Assembly: GCF_000731315.1 (NCBI RefSeq)
Contig: NZ_HG938353.1
Coordinates: 4,530,001-4,594,000 of the forward strand
Reading direction: 5' to 3'
From: Neorhizobium galegae bv. orientalis str. HAMBI 540
GTDB taxonomy: Bacteria; Pseudomonadota; Alphaproteobacteria; Rhizobiales; Rhizobiaceae
DNA length: 64,000 bases
A model generated the notes under the pieces. The model was given only the letters and a program-made list of their open reading frames with translations. It was not told the origin of the DNA and ran no database searches. Shown here one piece after another: positions 49,615 to 58,549 of this stretch. Made by a program: the position numbers and the translations under genes. Every line of letters starts with the position of its first letter. The stretch's first letter is position 1.

Positions 49615-51588
49615 ATGGCCATGTCCAGGATCGTCAAGGCGAATGCGTGGTGCAACAACGAAGTCGGCTATCTTGCTTGGCGGACTGATGGGATCATCAA
49701 GGATTGTCTCGGGTTCATGATAACCCGGATCCACTTCGATCTTGCCGGCAACGAAGTTGCAAGGCGTGTCCTGCCCGCATGGGTCGCTTTCGACACGCAG
49801 TCCAATCCGAGGGGCGAGGAGCAGGATACCAGCGTCTGGCCCATTCAGAAATTTTCCTGGCGCGATCTTACGCTTCGCCGCAGCCGCAACGAGACGGTAC
49901 TGCGGGAAGGGGAATTCAAAGTCCGCTACGAGGTCGTGCCGTTAGGCTTGGCCGGTCCGGGACGCCTGCCTGTGCCGCCTTCGGCGACCGCGACCTTTCT
50001 CGACGATGCCGGAAAGCCCCGATACAAAGGTGACCCGATACCCCTCTTCTTCTGCGGGGAGCCCGTTCTGACCGATGAACTGCTGGTGACCGGCCGCTTT
50101 GGCAAGGCCACGGTGGCGTTCAACAACGGCATCCTGTCGACCCAGAATCTGAGGAAGCAATTGAAGACCCCCGATGGCAAGACGCCATCGAAAAGCGAGG
50201 TTCTCAGACGCATCGCCGACAGACGCGATCCCCTGCGATGGTTCCTGGGCGGCGATGCGCTGAAGACGGTCAAAGGTTTCTTCGATCTGGCGGAGAAACT
50301 GGACGCGGATATCTATCTGGCGCTCTACGAACTTCACGACGAGGAACTGATCGACCTCATCGATACCCACCATGCCCGCATCCACCTGATCCTTTCGACT
50401 GCCGGCAAGTCGAAAGACGGCAAGACCTGGGATACGACCAACGAGGCTGCACGCGGCAGATTGCGGGCCAAGCTTGGCGACCGTCTGCAGAACCGGATGT
50501 TCAACAACAGCAAACATATCGGCCATAACAAGTTCGGCGTGCTGGTCTCCAGGACGGGCGAGCCCATTACCGTGCTGACCGGCAGCACCAACTGGACGTC
50601 GACCGGTCTTTGCGGCCAGACGAACAATGCGGTGATGATCGAGGACATGAAGCTCGCCGAGGTCTATCTCGGCTATTGGCAGCGCCTTTTGGCCGACGTG
50701 ATTCCGGAGCCGGCTCCGCTGAGCAAGCCGAACAATGTCGATCAGGGGCCTCAGCTGCGTGCGGATGGGGCGACCCCGCATCCTCTCGATATTGCTTCGG
50801 TGGCCCCATCGGCGAAGGTGACAGCCTGGTTCTCGCCCAACATGTCCAAGGTCAGCGTTCCGCGCCAGAATCCGGCGACGCCTCCGGATATGCAGGACGT
50901 CTTCGACCTGATGCGGGGCGCCAAACAGGCCTTGCTGTTCCTGAGTTTCTATCCGGCCCAGCAGGGCCGCAACAGCATCATCGGCGAGGCGGTGAAGATC
51001 GCGGCCGAGAAACCCGACCTGCTCGTGCTTGGAGCCATCAGCGCGCCACAGGCGATGCCCAATTACGAAATTCCGGTCCGGGAAGACGACGCCGACGAGG
51101 AAGACGGGGCTACCAAGGCGCCGGCGCCTTCCATCTATCAATTGAAAGGTGCACCCCGCGTGATGATGGTGAGGGCGAGCGCCATCCGCGACCTGATCGG
51201 GGATTTCCAGCGTGAACTGCTGACAGCGGGGACTGCGATCATACATGACAAGATCGTGGTGATCGATCCGCTGTCGCAGACCGATTGCGTCGTGATCACC
51301 GGCAGTCACAATCTCGGGTTCAAGGCATCCTATGCCAATGATGAGAACATGCTGATCATTAGGGGCGCCCCGCAGCTCGCGGCAGCCTATGCGGTGCATG
51401 TCCTCGACGTCCAGGACCATTACCGCTACCGGGCTGTCCTCGAGGAGCAGCGCAGAAAGGTTCTGCTGACCGGTGCAACTCCGCCGAAAGCCTCGATCGG
51501 GCATGGTTTTCTCCACACCGACGACGGCTGGCAAGCGCCTTATTTCGATGGGCGCAAGGGCGACGAGCTACGCTATTTTGCCCGCTGA
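49615..51588 (+). CDS. phospholipase D-like protein, 657 aa
   Basis: A large soluble protein with two PLD-type halves. The second HKD motif is complete: HDKIVVID near residue 544, with GSHNLGFKASYANDEN after it. The first is HNKFGVLV near residue 304, followed by GSTNWTSTG; it keeps His and Lys but has Val where the motif has Asp. About 250 N-terminal residues match nothing I know. PLD-fold enzymes include lipases, nucleases and effectors; no signal peptide is seen. Single gene with a GGGTAGGGG-type ribosome site. Function unknown. Confidence 0.82.
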   Translation: MAMSRIVKANAWCNNEVGYLAWRTDGIIKDCLGFMITRIHFDLAGNEVARRVLPAWVAFDTQSNPRGEEQDTSVWPIQKFSWRDLTLRRSRNETVLREGEFKVRYEVVPLGLAGPGRLPVPPSATATFLDDAGKPRYKGDPIPLFFCGEPVLTDELLVTGRFGKATVAFNNGILSTQNLRKQLKTPDGKTPSKSEVLRRIADRRDPLRWFLGGDALKTVKGFFDLAEKLDADIYLALYELHDEELIDLIDTHHARIHLILSTAGKSKDGKTWDTTNEAARGRLRAKLGDRLQNRMFNNSKHIGHNKFGVLVSRTGEPITVLTGSTNWTSTGLCGQTNNAVMIEDMKLAEVYLGYWQRLLADVIPEPAPLSKPNNVDQGPQLRADGATPHPLDIASVAPSAKVTAWFSPNMSKVSVPRQNPATPPDMQDVFDLMRGAKQALLFLSFYPAQQGRNSIIGEAVKIAAEKPDLLVLGAISAPQAMPNYEIPVREDDADEEDGATKAPAPSIYQLKGAPRVMMVRASAIRDLIGDFQRELLTAGTAIIHDKIVVIDPLSQTDCVVITGSHNLGFKASYANDENMLIIRGAPQLAAAYAVHVLDVQDHYRYRAVLEEQRRKVLLTGATPPKASIGHGFLHTDDGWQAPYFDGRKGDELRYFAR

Positions 51589-51636
51589 CGCGTGACCCCG
51601 GCGCTTCCGGGGCAGAGGCAAGAGACGTTGAACGCC

Positions 51637-52227
51637 TCAATGCGTCAGGAATTTGTAAGTGACATAGGCGGCGATCAGCACCGCCGCCACCGCCATTGCG
51701 ATCAGCCCCAGCCGCTTCTCGATGAAATGGCGGATGTCTTCGCCGTAACGGCGCAGCAGCCAGGCGAGCAGAAAGAAGCGGGCGCCGCGGGTGACGATCG
51801 CCGATATCACGAACAGGCCGAGGTTGATATGTGCCACGCCGGAAAGGATCGTCACGACCTTGATCGGCGGCAGATGCGCGAAACCTGACGTTACCAGCAT
51901 CAGCACCACGGCTTCATAAGTGATGCCGGCCTTGAGCTCGTTGAAGGTGTCGAGCTTACCCCAGAACTGCAGGATCGGTTCGGCAAGCGCATCGAAGGCG
52001 AAATAACCGATGCCCCAGCCGGCAATGCCGCCGAGCACGGAAAAGACCGTGGCGATCAGTGCGTAGCGCCAGGCACGCTCCGGCCGAGCAAGCGCCATCG
52101 GCAGGAACAGCACGTCGGCCGGCACCAGGAAGACGGAGCTTTCGACGAAGGCGATGACGGCAAGCCATACCGCCGCGGATTTGCGGGCGCTGAGCGCCAT
52201 CGTCCAGTTATAGAGGCTGCGAAGCAT
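51637..52227 (-). CDS. YqaA/DedA-like membrane protein, 196 aa
   Basis: A VTT (SNARE-associated/DedA-type) membrane protein of the YqaA group. It has four to five hydrophobic segments, with FVESSVFLVPADVLFLPMAL, the VLGGIAGWGIGYF glycine-rich stretch, and SGFAHLPPIKVVTILSGVAH as the family signature. DedA-family proteins have been linked to lipid carrier recycling and proton-dependent homeostasis; a specific role is not known here. Confidence 0.9.
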   Translation of the reverse strand: MLRSLYNWTMALSARKSAAVWLAVIAFVESSVFLVPADVLFLPMALARPERAWRYALIATVFSVLGGIAGWGIGYFAFDALAEPILQFWGKLDTFNELKAGITYEAVVLMLVTSGFAHLPPIKVVTILSGVAHINLGLFVISAIVTRGARFFLLAWLLRRYGEDIRHFIEKRLGLIAMAVAAVLIAAYVTYKFLTH

Positions 52228-52230
52228 AAA

Positions 52231-52308
52231 TCAGGCGTCCTGTACGTTTTGATAACCGGCAGCACGTGCCGCCTTTATGAATTTGCGATCGAAGGTAACA
52301 AATTTCTC
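52231..52308 (-). pseudogene. PIN-domain (VapC-like) toxin C-terminal remnant
   Basis: The minus strand reads EKFVTFDRKFIKAARAAGYQ then NVQDA and a stop at 52231-52233. The TFDRxF-xxRA-xAG pattern is the C-terminal end of many VapC-type PIN toxins. Only about 25 codons remain; the catalytic Asp residues upstream are gone. It is fused, in a different reading frame, to the truncated SnoaL gene. Short, so the assignment is moderate. Confidence 0.6.
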
Positions 52309-52631
52309 GCACCTTCCGCGACCATCAGGCCGGGCTCGTAATAGACGTCCTTCGACAGTGCAGCAACAAGCGCCTTCAGCGCCTCGCGACCTTGGAGAAT
52401 GTTGGGATTGTGTTGGATATAATCCGTCGCGTAGAGGAACTCCACTGCCGACGCATCATGACGTTGGAATAGCGAGGTCATCGCCTTGATCACGAGCGCC
52501 TTGTTGCGCTGGGGAGGATCATCGGAGACGCGATCCGGTGACCGAGTGACCGCAAACGGCCTGGGCGATGGATAGCCGGGCTGAGCCGGCTGCAGTCGCG
52601 GGTAGCGCTGGAGGAAATGGTCGTTGATCAT
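52309..52631 (-). pseudogene. truncated SnoaL-like gene
   Basis: The frame carries SnoaL-type sequence from NKALVIKAMTSLFQRHDA through YIQHNPNILQGREALKALVA to YYEPGLMVAEG (about 52505 down to 52311). It then runs out at the PIN-toxin remnant. The C-terminal third of the family is missing. The N-terminal extension before NKAL is not SnoaL-like, and the start codon is uncertain. Confidence 0.65.
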
Positions 52632-52750
52632 GCCGGCCGCCCTGCATTCAGGCATGGGCGGCCATCTTGTGAAGCGGGGATGACGCAACTCGATATGCAG
52701 CCAGCGTGTTGGCGCCGGATCGCTCAAGTCTTTCGTCACCCCCGCTCAGA

Positions 52751-53404
52751 TCATCCTGCGTTGCTCGGCACCGGCGTATTGAGCAGCTGCTGCTCCCAGA
52801 GATATGCGATGCCGCTGCCGCTCATGTGCGAGATGAGCACTTCGGTCAGCTCTTCGACATGCTCGGTGCGAGCCCAGTCACGCTGCCATTCGCCAGCCAG
52901 AGCCATCCAGGTCATCATGTTGACGCCGGCCGCAATCATCCGCTGTATGGCGACCTGGTGAGACTCGGTTGAACTTCCGCCCGATGCGTCGGTAATTACG
53001 GTCACGTCCCAGCCTTCGCCGGCAGCCTGAATCGCTGGCATCGCTACGCAAACTTCGGTCCATAGGCCTGCGATGATCAATTGCTTGCGGCCGGTCGCCT
53101 TGACCAGGTCCACCACTTTCTCGTCCTCCCAGGTATTCACCCAGGTCCGGTCGATCACTTCCTGCCCTGGGAAGACGTCAGTGATTTGCTTGAAAAGCTT
53201 GCCACCGCGATCCGCGATCACGCTGGTGAGGATCGTCGGAACATTGAAAGCCTTTGCCAGCTTTGCCAGCGCGGTCACATTGTTGACGACAGCCTGCGGG
53301 TCGTGGCTGTTTAGATTGGTGAGCTGGTAGGGCTGGTGGTCGATCAGAACGAGTACTGAATCTTCGGGACGAAGAAGCGAAGCAAGGCCATTACGAAAGG
53401 TCAT
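52751..53404 (-). CDS. isochorismatase-family hydrolase (YcaC-like), 217 aa
   Basis: Cysteine hydrolase of the isochorismatase superfamily. The catalytic triad shows as Asp in VLVLIDHQPYQL, Lys in a mid-protein segment (WEDEKVVDLVKA), and Cys in GLWTEVCVAMPAIQAA. The C-terminal WQRDWARTEHVEE is typical of the YcaC subgroup. It diverges from a LysR gene 135 bp away, which probably controls it. Substrate unknown; amide or ester hydrolysis is expected. Confidence 0.92.
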   Translation of the reverse strand: MTFRNGLASLLRPEDSVLVLIDHQPYQLTNLNSHDPQAVVNNVTALAKLAKAFNVPTILTSVIADRGGKLFKQITDVFPGQEVIDRTWVNTWEDEKVVDLVKATGRKQLIIAGLWTEVCVAMPAIQAAGEGWDVTVITDASGGSSTESHQVAIQRMIAAGVNMMTWMALAGEWQRDWARTEHVEELTEVLISHMSGSGIAYLWEQQLLNTPVPSNAG

Positions 53405-53539
53405 TGTTACATCCTTTGCTGCCGTGTGAGCGGCATTGGTTTTTCAGAGACATGTGCCAGGGGCACGTTGCCCGCAAGGACTATTGCCGTTCCTATCCAA
53501 GTTGCGGTAGTCCCCTTTGGCGATAAGCTGTGTCGCGAA

Positions 53540-54451
53540 ATGAGGAACGCTGATTTGGACATTGAAGAGCTGCAGACCTTCGTAGAAGTTGCCGATGCTG
53601 GAGGCGTTTCCGCGGCTGCGCTCCGGCTCGGCGTCTCCAAGTCGATCGTCAGTCGTCGGCTAATCCGGCTTGAAGCGGAACTTGGCGTCCAGTTGCTTGC
53701 ACGAACGACCCGGGGCGCCGCTCTCACCGAAGCCGGCGCCACTTTCCGAGACTATGCAGCCAGAGTTTGCGCCGAGATCGACGTTGCCAAGGAAACAATC
53801 CTGCCCGCCGGTGACCTTCGTGGCCGCTTGCGGGTTGCCGTGCCGCTTTCCTTCGGACCGACCCACTTCGCTCCCATCCTCACGGAAATGGCGCGACGCC
53901 ACCCCCGGCTCCAAATCCACACCTGCTACAGTGATCGCTTCGTCGATCTCATCACGGAGGGATACGATTGCGCGATACGAGTTGGCTATCTCCAGGACTC
54001 CAACCTGGTCGCAAGGCGCGTCGGACCGATTTATGGGAAGCTCGTCGCGAGCCCGGACTATATCAAGGCGCATGGATCGCCCGAAACGCCGGAGGAACTC
54101 GTCGCTCATGAGGCCCTCATGCAGGGCACCGAAGCCTGGCAACTCATGGATGGCGACAAGATCATCACGGTTCGTCCGCAGGGTCGCTTCAAGGCCGACA
54201 ACGGCATAGCTCTCGTTGCCGCCGCGACAGCGGGACTCGGCATCGCTTACCTGCCCGATTGCCTTACCCATGAATATATAGCTTCCGGTGTGCTCATGCC
54301 GGTCATGACGCGTCATCCGCCACCTCCGGCCGGGGCCTATGTCATCCGCCCGCCAGGTCAGCATCCCGCACGGAAGATACGGGTCCTCACCGAATTGCTG
54401 ATTGAGTATTGCGAACCGGCTCCGCACCTCGCAGGACCTGCCCCTGTCTGA
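53540..54451 (+). CDS. LysR family regulator, 303 aa
   Basis: The N-terminal winged HTH is clear: DIEELQTFVEVADAGGVSAA, RLGVSKSIVSRRLIRLE, with GVQLLARTTRGAALTEAG. A C-terminal ligand-binding fold follows (PLSFGPTHFAPILTEMARRH, IRVGYLQDSNLVARR). The start MRNADLD was chosen at 53540; an upstream extension overlaps the promoter. It is divergent from the isochorismatase gene, the usual arrangement for a LysR and its target. Confidence 0.92.
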   Translation: MRNADLDIEELQTFVEVADAGGVSAAALRLGVSKSIVSRRLIRLEAELGVQLLARTTRGAALTEAGATFRDYAARVCAEIDVAKETILPAGDLRGRLRVAVPLSFGPTHFAPILTEMARRHPRLQIHTCYSDRFVDLITEGYDCAIRVGYLQDSNLVARRVGPIYGKLVASPDYIKAHGSPETPEELVAHEALMQGTEAWQLMDGDKIITVRPQGRFKADNGIALVAAATAGLGIAYLPDCLTHEYIASGVLMPVMTRHPPPPAGAYVIRPPGQHPARKIRVLTELLIEYCEPAPHLAGPAPV

Positions 54452-54758
54452 GTGGCCTATCCTGTCGGAGGTCCTAACTCCGGAGAAGGTAAGGGGCATG
54501 GCGAGCGGGTCGCCGATATCGCCACCGAAGAGTTTGCGCGCGTGCTGGTGACGAATGCACTCGGCCCGATGCGCGTAATCGAGGGGTTGCAGGATCACGT
54601 GAGGGCGGACGGCGTGATGTCGTCAGGCCAAGGCAGCATAGGCGAATGGCCGGCATGAAGCCTATCGCACCAGCAAGGTCGTAGACGTGCTGATCTCGCA
54701 GCAAGGCAAGCCGGGCCTCGAATATCTCGACCGGGACGGGAAGACCGTCCGGTGGTGA
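54452..54758 (+). pseudogene. degraded SDR gene
   Basis: The stretch after the LysR stop reads DIATEEFARVLVTNALGPMR and VMSSGQGSIGEWP, which is SDR-like, and then a stop. A shifted frame continues with EAYRTSKVV (YxxxK active site), directly joined to GKPGLEYLDRDGKTVRW and a stop at 54756-54758, an SDR C-terminus. The N-terminal glycine motif and the segment between the active site and the tail are missing. So this gene has at least one frameshift and an internal deletion. Confidence 0.7.
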
Positions 54759-54902
54759 CCGGACCAGGAGCATAGCCTGCGGCTTTTCGGAAGCCGCCGT
54801 CGACAGACAACTCCACTGGAGTTGGTTGATGAGAACGACGTGAGAGATGACTTGCTCCCAGTGGTGTTGTGGACCTGCCGATGAGGGCGTGGTGTCGGCG
54901 GC

Positions 54903-55523
54903 TCAGAGGAGATCGACGTTGAGAGCGATGTCCCAGGTGCCGGCGCCGTTTTTGGCCAGGCCGATCAGCATCAAGCCGAGCGCCTCGAGCGTCTGGGCCA
55001 TGTGCAGGCCGCCGATATCGAATGGACGCAGCCCGAGACTGTCGGTGAAGGTCGAGACGCGCGCCTTGGCCTCCGGATCGTCGGCTGCGATGAACGCGTC
55101 AAGGCGTCCACCCCGAGCAAGTACGTGGCCGAAGAGCGTGTTGAACGCCTTCACGACATGCGCACCGGCGGGGAGGCCCTTAGCGATCTCCTGTGCACCA
55201 GAACTGCCGTGGGGGGTGACGAGGCCTGTGGCGTTGGGGGAGATCGGGTTGGTGATGTCGATGATCACCTTGCCGTCGAGCGCGTCCCCGTATTCGGCCA
55301 CCACCGCCGCCGCACTGGCGTACGGCACTGCGAGGATGACAATGTCGCCCGCAGGCGCGGCGCCGTACGTCCCTGTGGTCGCTCCGACCGCCAGCTGGTC
55401 GGCCAGCGCCCGCGCCTTGACGGAGTCGCGGCTGACAACCTCGACGGTATGTCCAGCCTTGGCGGTACGGCCCGCGATCGCCGCGGCCATGCCGCCTGAA
55501 CCAATGATGGTGATAGTGCTCAT
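54903..55523 (-). CDS. NADP oxidoreductase, coenzyme F420-dependent-like, 206 aa
   Basis: Rossmann-fold protein starting STITIIGSGGMAAAIAGR (GxGxxA motif), with VILAVPYASAAAVV and VIIDITNP after it. The family is related to F420H2:NADP oxidoreductases, but most bacterial members, including rhizobial ones, probably use NAD(P)H only. The start at 55523 is the first Met before the glycine motif; a longer frame is unsupported. It is a close paralog of the gene at 56563-57198, separated from it by an epimerase gene. Confidence 0.88.
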   Translation of the reverse strand: MSTITIIGSGGMAAAIAGRTAKAGHTVEVVSRDSVKARALADQLAVGATTGTYGAAPAGDIVILAVPYASAAAVVAEYGDALDGKVIIDITNPISPNATGLVTPHGSSGAQEIAKGLPAGAHVVKAFNTLFGHVLARGGRLDAFIAADDPEAKARVSTFTDSLGLRPFDIGGLHMAQTLEALGLMLIGLAKNGAGTWDIALNVDLL

Positions 55524-55570
55524 GTGCAGTCTCCTAAAGAGTTGGGTATTGCTGGTAGTCTCTGAGCGGG

Positions 55571-56512
55571 TCAGCCGGCCGGGAAGTAATGGCCGTTGTC
55601 TAGGTCTTCGAGCAGGCCGGGCTGAGTGGGGTCCCAGCCGAGGGTCTGGCGGGTGATGGCGCTGGACGCGGCGACGTCCAGCTTGACCAGATTCGCGAGG
55701 AACCCGAAAAAGCCCGGCAGCATCAGCTCGTCCGCCGGAATCGGCACGGCCGGCAGGTTCAAGCGGCTGCTGATGGCTTCGGCAATTTTGCGGAACGGAA
55801 TAGCCTCGTCGGCAACCGCATGCCAATTCCTGCCGGCGGGGCTCTTCTCCAGCGCCAGACGGAACATGGCGGCCAAGTCGCGGGCGTGCACGGCCGACCA
55901 ATTGTTCTTGCCGTCGCCGGGATATCCGACGACGCCCTTCTCCTTCGCAAGCCCGATCAGTATCGGGAGGAAACCGGCATTGTCGCTCGTGCTGTGCATG
56001 ATCGTCGGAATCCGTACGACCGAAGAGCGCACGCCTTGCTCAGCGAAACCGAGCACGGTCGTTTCGACGATGTTACGAACTCGCAAGGTGCCCTTGAACT
56101 TCTCGCCGCCAGAGAGGGTGGGATCCTCCTCGGTGGCTGGGCGGCCGAGATGTTCCCAACCCGGCGAGCCGATGCTCCCCGATGTGACCAGCGGCTTTCC
56201 GGTCCCCTTCAGAGCCTCACCGTATGCGAGCATGATCTTTTGCTCCGCGGCAGCCACCGCGTCGAGGCCTCCGGTGGGAAGCAGGTCTTGCCGGTGCGCA
56301 ACGTGGATGACGCCGTCGGAGTCTGCGGCCGCCGCTTTTAGCCCGTCGAGATCATCGAGGTCGCCGCGACGCACTTTGGCGCCAAGCGCGGACACCGCCT
56401 CTGCGGACTTGTCCGACCGGGCAAGCGCAGTAACCTCGTGACCGGCTGCAATGAGGTCGGAAATGATATACGGACCGGAATGGCCGGTCCCGCCGGTAAC
56501 GAATACGTGCAT
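55571..56512 (-). CDS. NAD-dependent epimerase/dehydratase-like (extended SDR), 313 aa
   Basis: The glycine motif MHVFVTGGTGHSGPYIISDL opens an extended SDR fold. Motifs VRRGDLDDLDGLKAAA and GVIHVAHRQD follow. The active-site Tyr-Lys pair is not clear (GSIGSPGWEHLGRPA region), so it may be an atypical reductase rather than a sugar epimerase. It sits between two F420-type paralogs on the same strand, with 47-50 bp gaps, and likely shares their promoter and the TetR control. Confidence 0.85.
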   Translation of the reverse strand: MHVFVTGGTGHSGPYIISDLIAAGHEVTALARSDKSAEAVSALGAKVRRGDLDDLDGLKAAAADSDGVIHVAHRQDLLPTGGLDAVAAAEQKIMLAYGEALKGTGKPLVTSGSIGSPGWEHLGRPATEEDPTLSGGEKFKGTLRVRNIVETTVLGFAEQGVRSSVVRIPTIMHSTSDNAGFLPILIGLAKEKGVVGYPGDGKNNWSAVHARDLAAMFRLALEKSPAGRNWHAVADEAIPFRKIAEAISSRLNLPAVPIPADELMLPGFFGFLANLVKLDVAASSAITRQTLGWDPTQPGLLEDLDNGHYFPAG

Positions 56513-56562
56513 GATACTGCTCCTTGTGGGTGATGGGATGCGAGAAGGGATGGCGCGTGTCC

Positions 56563-57198
56563 TCAGCCGAGGAGGCTGACGCCGATCGAGAAGTTGGTGT
56601 GTTTGACGGAGTGGGCGAGAAGCCCGAGCGACAGCAGGCAGGCGTGCTCAAGCGTCGGCGCCATGGACAGCTGTCCGGTATCCATCGGACGCAATCCGAG
56701 GCTCTCGATGAACGCCGAGACGCGCGCCTTCGCCTGCGCGTCGTCCCCGGCGATGAACACGTCCAAGGGGCGACCCTCGACTGGACCCGCCGCCAGGACG
56801 CGGGAAAACAGGGTGTTGAACGCCTTGACGACAACGGCGTCCGAAGGTGCGGCCTTCATGATCTCCCGCGCGCCGAAACTGTCCTCAGGGGTCACAAAGC
56901 TCTTTAGGTCGGAGCCGACGGGGTTGGTGATGTCGACGAGGAGTTTGCCTGCCAGCGCTTCGCCGTACTGCTTCACCACGTCGAGAACCGCCGAATAAGG
57001 AACCGCGAGGACGACAATGTCCCCGGCCGGGGCTGCTGCGAACACTCCTGTCGTCGCGCCAGCTCCAATCTGCTCGGCCCGCGCCCGCGCCTTGGCGGCG
57101 TCGCGACTCATCACCTCGACGGTGTGTCCGGCCTTGGCGGCAAGGCCTCCGATCGCTGCGGCCATTCCGCCTGACCCGATGATGCTGATAGTGCTCAT
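56563..57198 (-). CDS. NADP oxidoreductase, coenzyme F420-dependent-like paralog, 211 aa
   Basis: Same family and near-identical N-terminal layout as the gene at 54903-55523 (STISIIGSGGMAAAIGGL; VVLAVPYSAVLDVV; LLVDITNPVGSDL). The shared blocks point to a duplication around the epimerase gene. The start MSTISIIG is used. It is the first gene of the minus-strand set and diverges from a TetR gene, with GATCC-rich repeats in the 150-bp gap. Confidence 0.9.
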   Translation of the reverse strand: MSTISIIGSGGMAAAIGGLAAKAGHTVEVMSRDAAKARARAEQIGAGATTGVFAAAPAGDIVVLAVPYSAVLDVVKQYGEALAGKLLVDITNPVGSDLKSFVTPEDSFGAREIMKAAPSDAVVVKAFNTLFSRVLAAGPVEGRPLDVFIAGDDAQAKARVSAFIESLGLRPMDTGQLSMAPTLEHACLLSLGLLAHSVKHTNFSIGVSLLG

Positions 57199-57268
57199 GT
57201 GCAATATCCTCGTGAATTGGATGGTGCTCGCACTTTCTAAATGGTACGGCGCGCTGTATCTTATGGAT

Positions 57269-57331
57269 CACCGATCCGGATTCTGGCTTACGGATCCGAA
57301 CCACTGATCCATATATATGGTTCACTGATCC
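57269..57331. promoter_or_regulatory. repeated CACTGATCC motifs, TetR operator region
   Basis: CACTGATCC occurs at 57302-57310 and 57323-57331, exactly 21 bp apart (two helical turns). A third copy, CACCGATCC, is at 57269-57277. Between the two 21-bp-spaced copies lies the perfect palindrome CCATATATATGG. This is in the gap between TetR and the reductase set, a natural place for cooperative repressor binding. Confidence 0.6.
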
Positions 57332-57348
57332 GTTTATCAAGGAAAACC

Positions 57349-57927
57349 ATGCGAGCTGACGCCAGAAAAAATTACAGCCATATCCTCACGGTCGCGCGTG
57401 AGGTCGTCACCGAGCATGGTGCAGATGCGTCGATGCGCGATATCGCCCGCCGGGCCGGCGTCGGGTTGGCCACGCTGCTTCGTCATTTTCCGACGCGAGA
57501 AGCCTTGTTCGAAGCGTTGCTGTGTACAAATCTGGACGCACTGACGCAGAAAGCAGACGAACTCGAAACGTCTAATTCACCTGAGGAAGCGCTCGTGTCC
57601 TGGTTTCGCGAATGGATGGCATTCGCCCAAAGCTATAGGGGCGTTGTCGCCCTGATGGCGGCCGCCCACACGAACCCGGACTCCGCTCTTTATGCTTCAT
57701 GCGCAGCGGTGCATTCGGCGAGCACGCGACTACTGCTCCGTGCTCAGGCCGAAGGTACAGCGCGCACCGATATGAATGGGGACGACCTGTTCGGCCTAAT
57801 GTCGGCGCTCGGCTGGCTCGTCGACCTACCCTCATTCGCGCCGCGGGCCGATCATCTTGCTCACATTGTAACGAGCGCTATCCTGACAAACCCTTCGAGC
57901 AACGGCGTCAAGAAGGCGACGCGTTGA
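57349..57927 (+). CDS. TetR/AcrR family regulator, 192 aa
   Basis: N-terminal HTH: MRADARKNYSHILTVAREVV, MRDIARRAGVGLATLLRHF with PTREALFEALL. The rest is a helical sensor domain of the TetR_C_33/SbtR-like type (WFREWMAFAQSYRGVVALM). The start MRADARK was chosen at 57349, with an AAGGAAAA region upstream. It diverges from the F420-type gene set and converges with the TetR of the monooxygenase pair, two bases apart. Confidence 0.92.
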   Translation: MRADARKNYSHILTVAREVVTEHGADASMRDIARRAGVGLATLLRHFPTREALFEALLCTNLDALTQKADELETSNSPEEALVSWFREWMAFAQSYRGVVALMAAAHTNPDSALYASCAAVHSASTRLLLRAQAEGTARTDMNGDDLFGLMSALGWLVDLPSFAPRADHLAHIVTSAILTNPSSNGVKKATR

Positions 57928-57928
57928 A

Positions 57929-58540
57929 TCAGATCAGCATCTGATGGTCGATGGTCGCCCTCGTTGATCGGCGCTCCACTCGTGCGGCGAGGCCATCAAG
58001 AATCAGCTTCAGCCCTTCTTCGAAAGCGGCTTCGTGATCTATCTGCGGAACCCCGATCAAATCGTCCGCAGTTGCGCCGAGACTGGCTTCGGCCTGTTCC
58101 TCGAGCACGCTTCCGACGGTGAAGCGGCTGGACGCGAGCATCGCCATCTGAGCGTCCCGCTCGGGCAAACCGGACGCGACCAGGAAGGCCATCTTGTGCG
58201 CGATCCGATCGATGTCCGCCGCACCGGGGGGGCTGCCCGCGTGGAGCTTTGCGCCGTCGCGGCGCATCAGCAGCGTTCGCCGGAAGCTGCGCGTGTTGTC
58301 GAGAAACCAATCACGCCAGTCATCGGATGGCATTGGAAGCGGAGCGGTCGCGTGGGGCGCCATCGCAGTCTCGGCCATGGCGGCGAGCAGTTCCTCCTTC
58401 TTGCGAAAATGCCAGTACAGCGACGGTTGCTCGACGCCGAGCCGCTTCGCGAGTTGTCTCGTGCTGACGCCCTCAAGACCAACCTCATCGAGCAGATCGA
58501 GCGCTTCGGCAATTACGGTTTCACGAGTTAGCTTAGCCAT
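57929..58540 (-). CDS. TetR-class tetracycline-type repressor, 203 aa
   Basis: Unlike the many loosely related TetR/AcrR proteins, this one follows classical TetR closely. The HTH reads STRQLAKRLGVEQPSLYWHF, keeping the recognition-helix residues Gln38, Pro39 and Tyr42. Tetracycline-Mg contact positions known from TetR(B) are retained: His63 (equivalent of His64), Asn82, Phe86 and His100. The C-terminal TetR_C fold includes FTVGSVLEEQ. It is divergent from an FAD monooxygenase, with two tetO-like sites between. Confidence 0.93.
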   Translation of the reverse strand: MAKLTRETVIAEALDLLDEVGLEGVSTRQLAKRLGVEQPSLYWHFRKKEELLAAMAETAMAPHATAPLPMPSDDWRDWFLDNTRSFRRTLLMRRDGAKLHAGSPPGAADIDRIAHKMAFLVASGLPERDAQMAMLASSRFTVGSVLEEQAEASLGATADDLIGVPQIDHEAAFEEGLKLILDGLAARVERRSTRATIDHQMLI

Positions 58541-58549
58541 CTTGACAAT

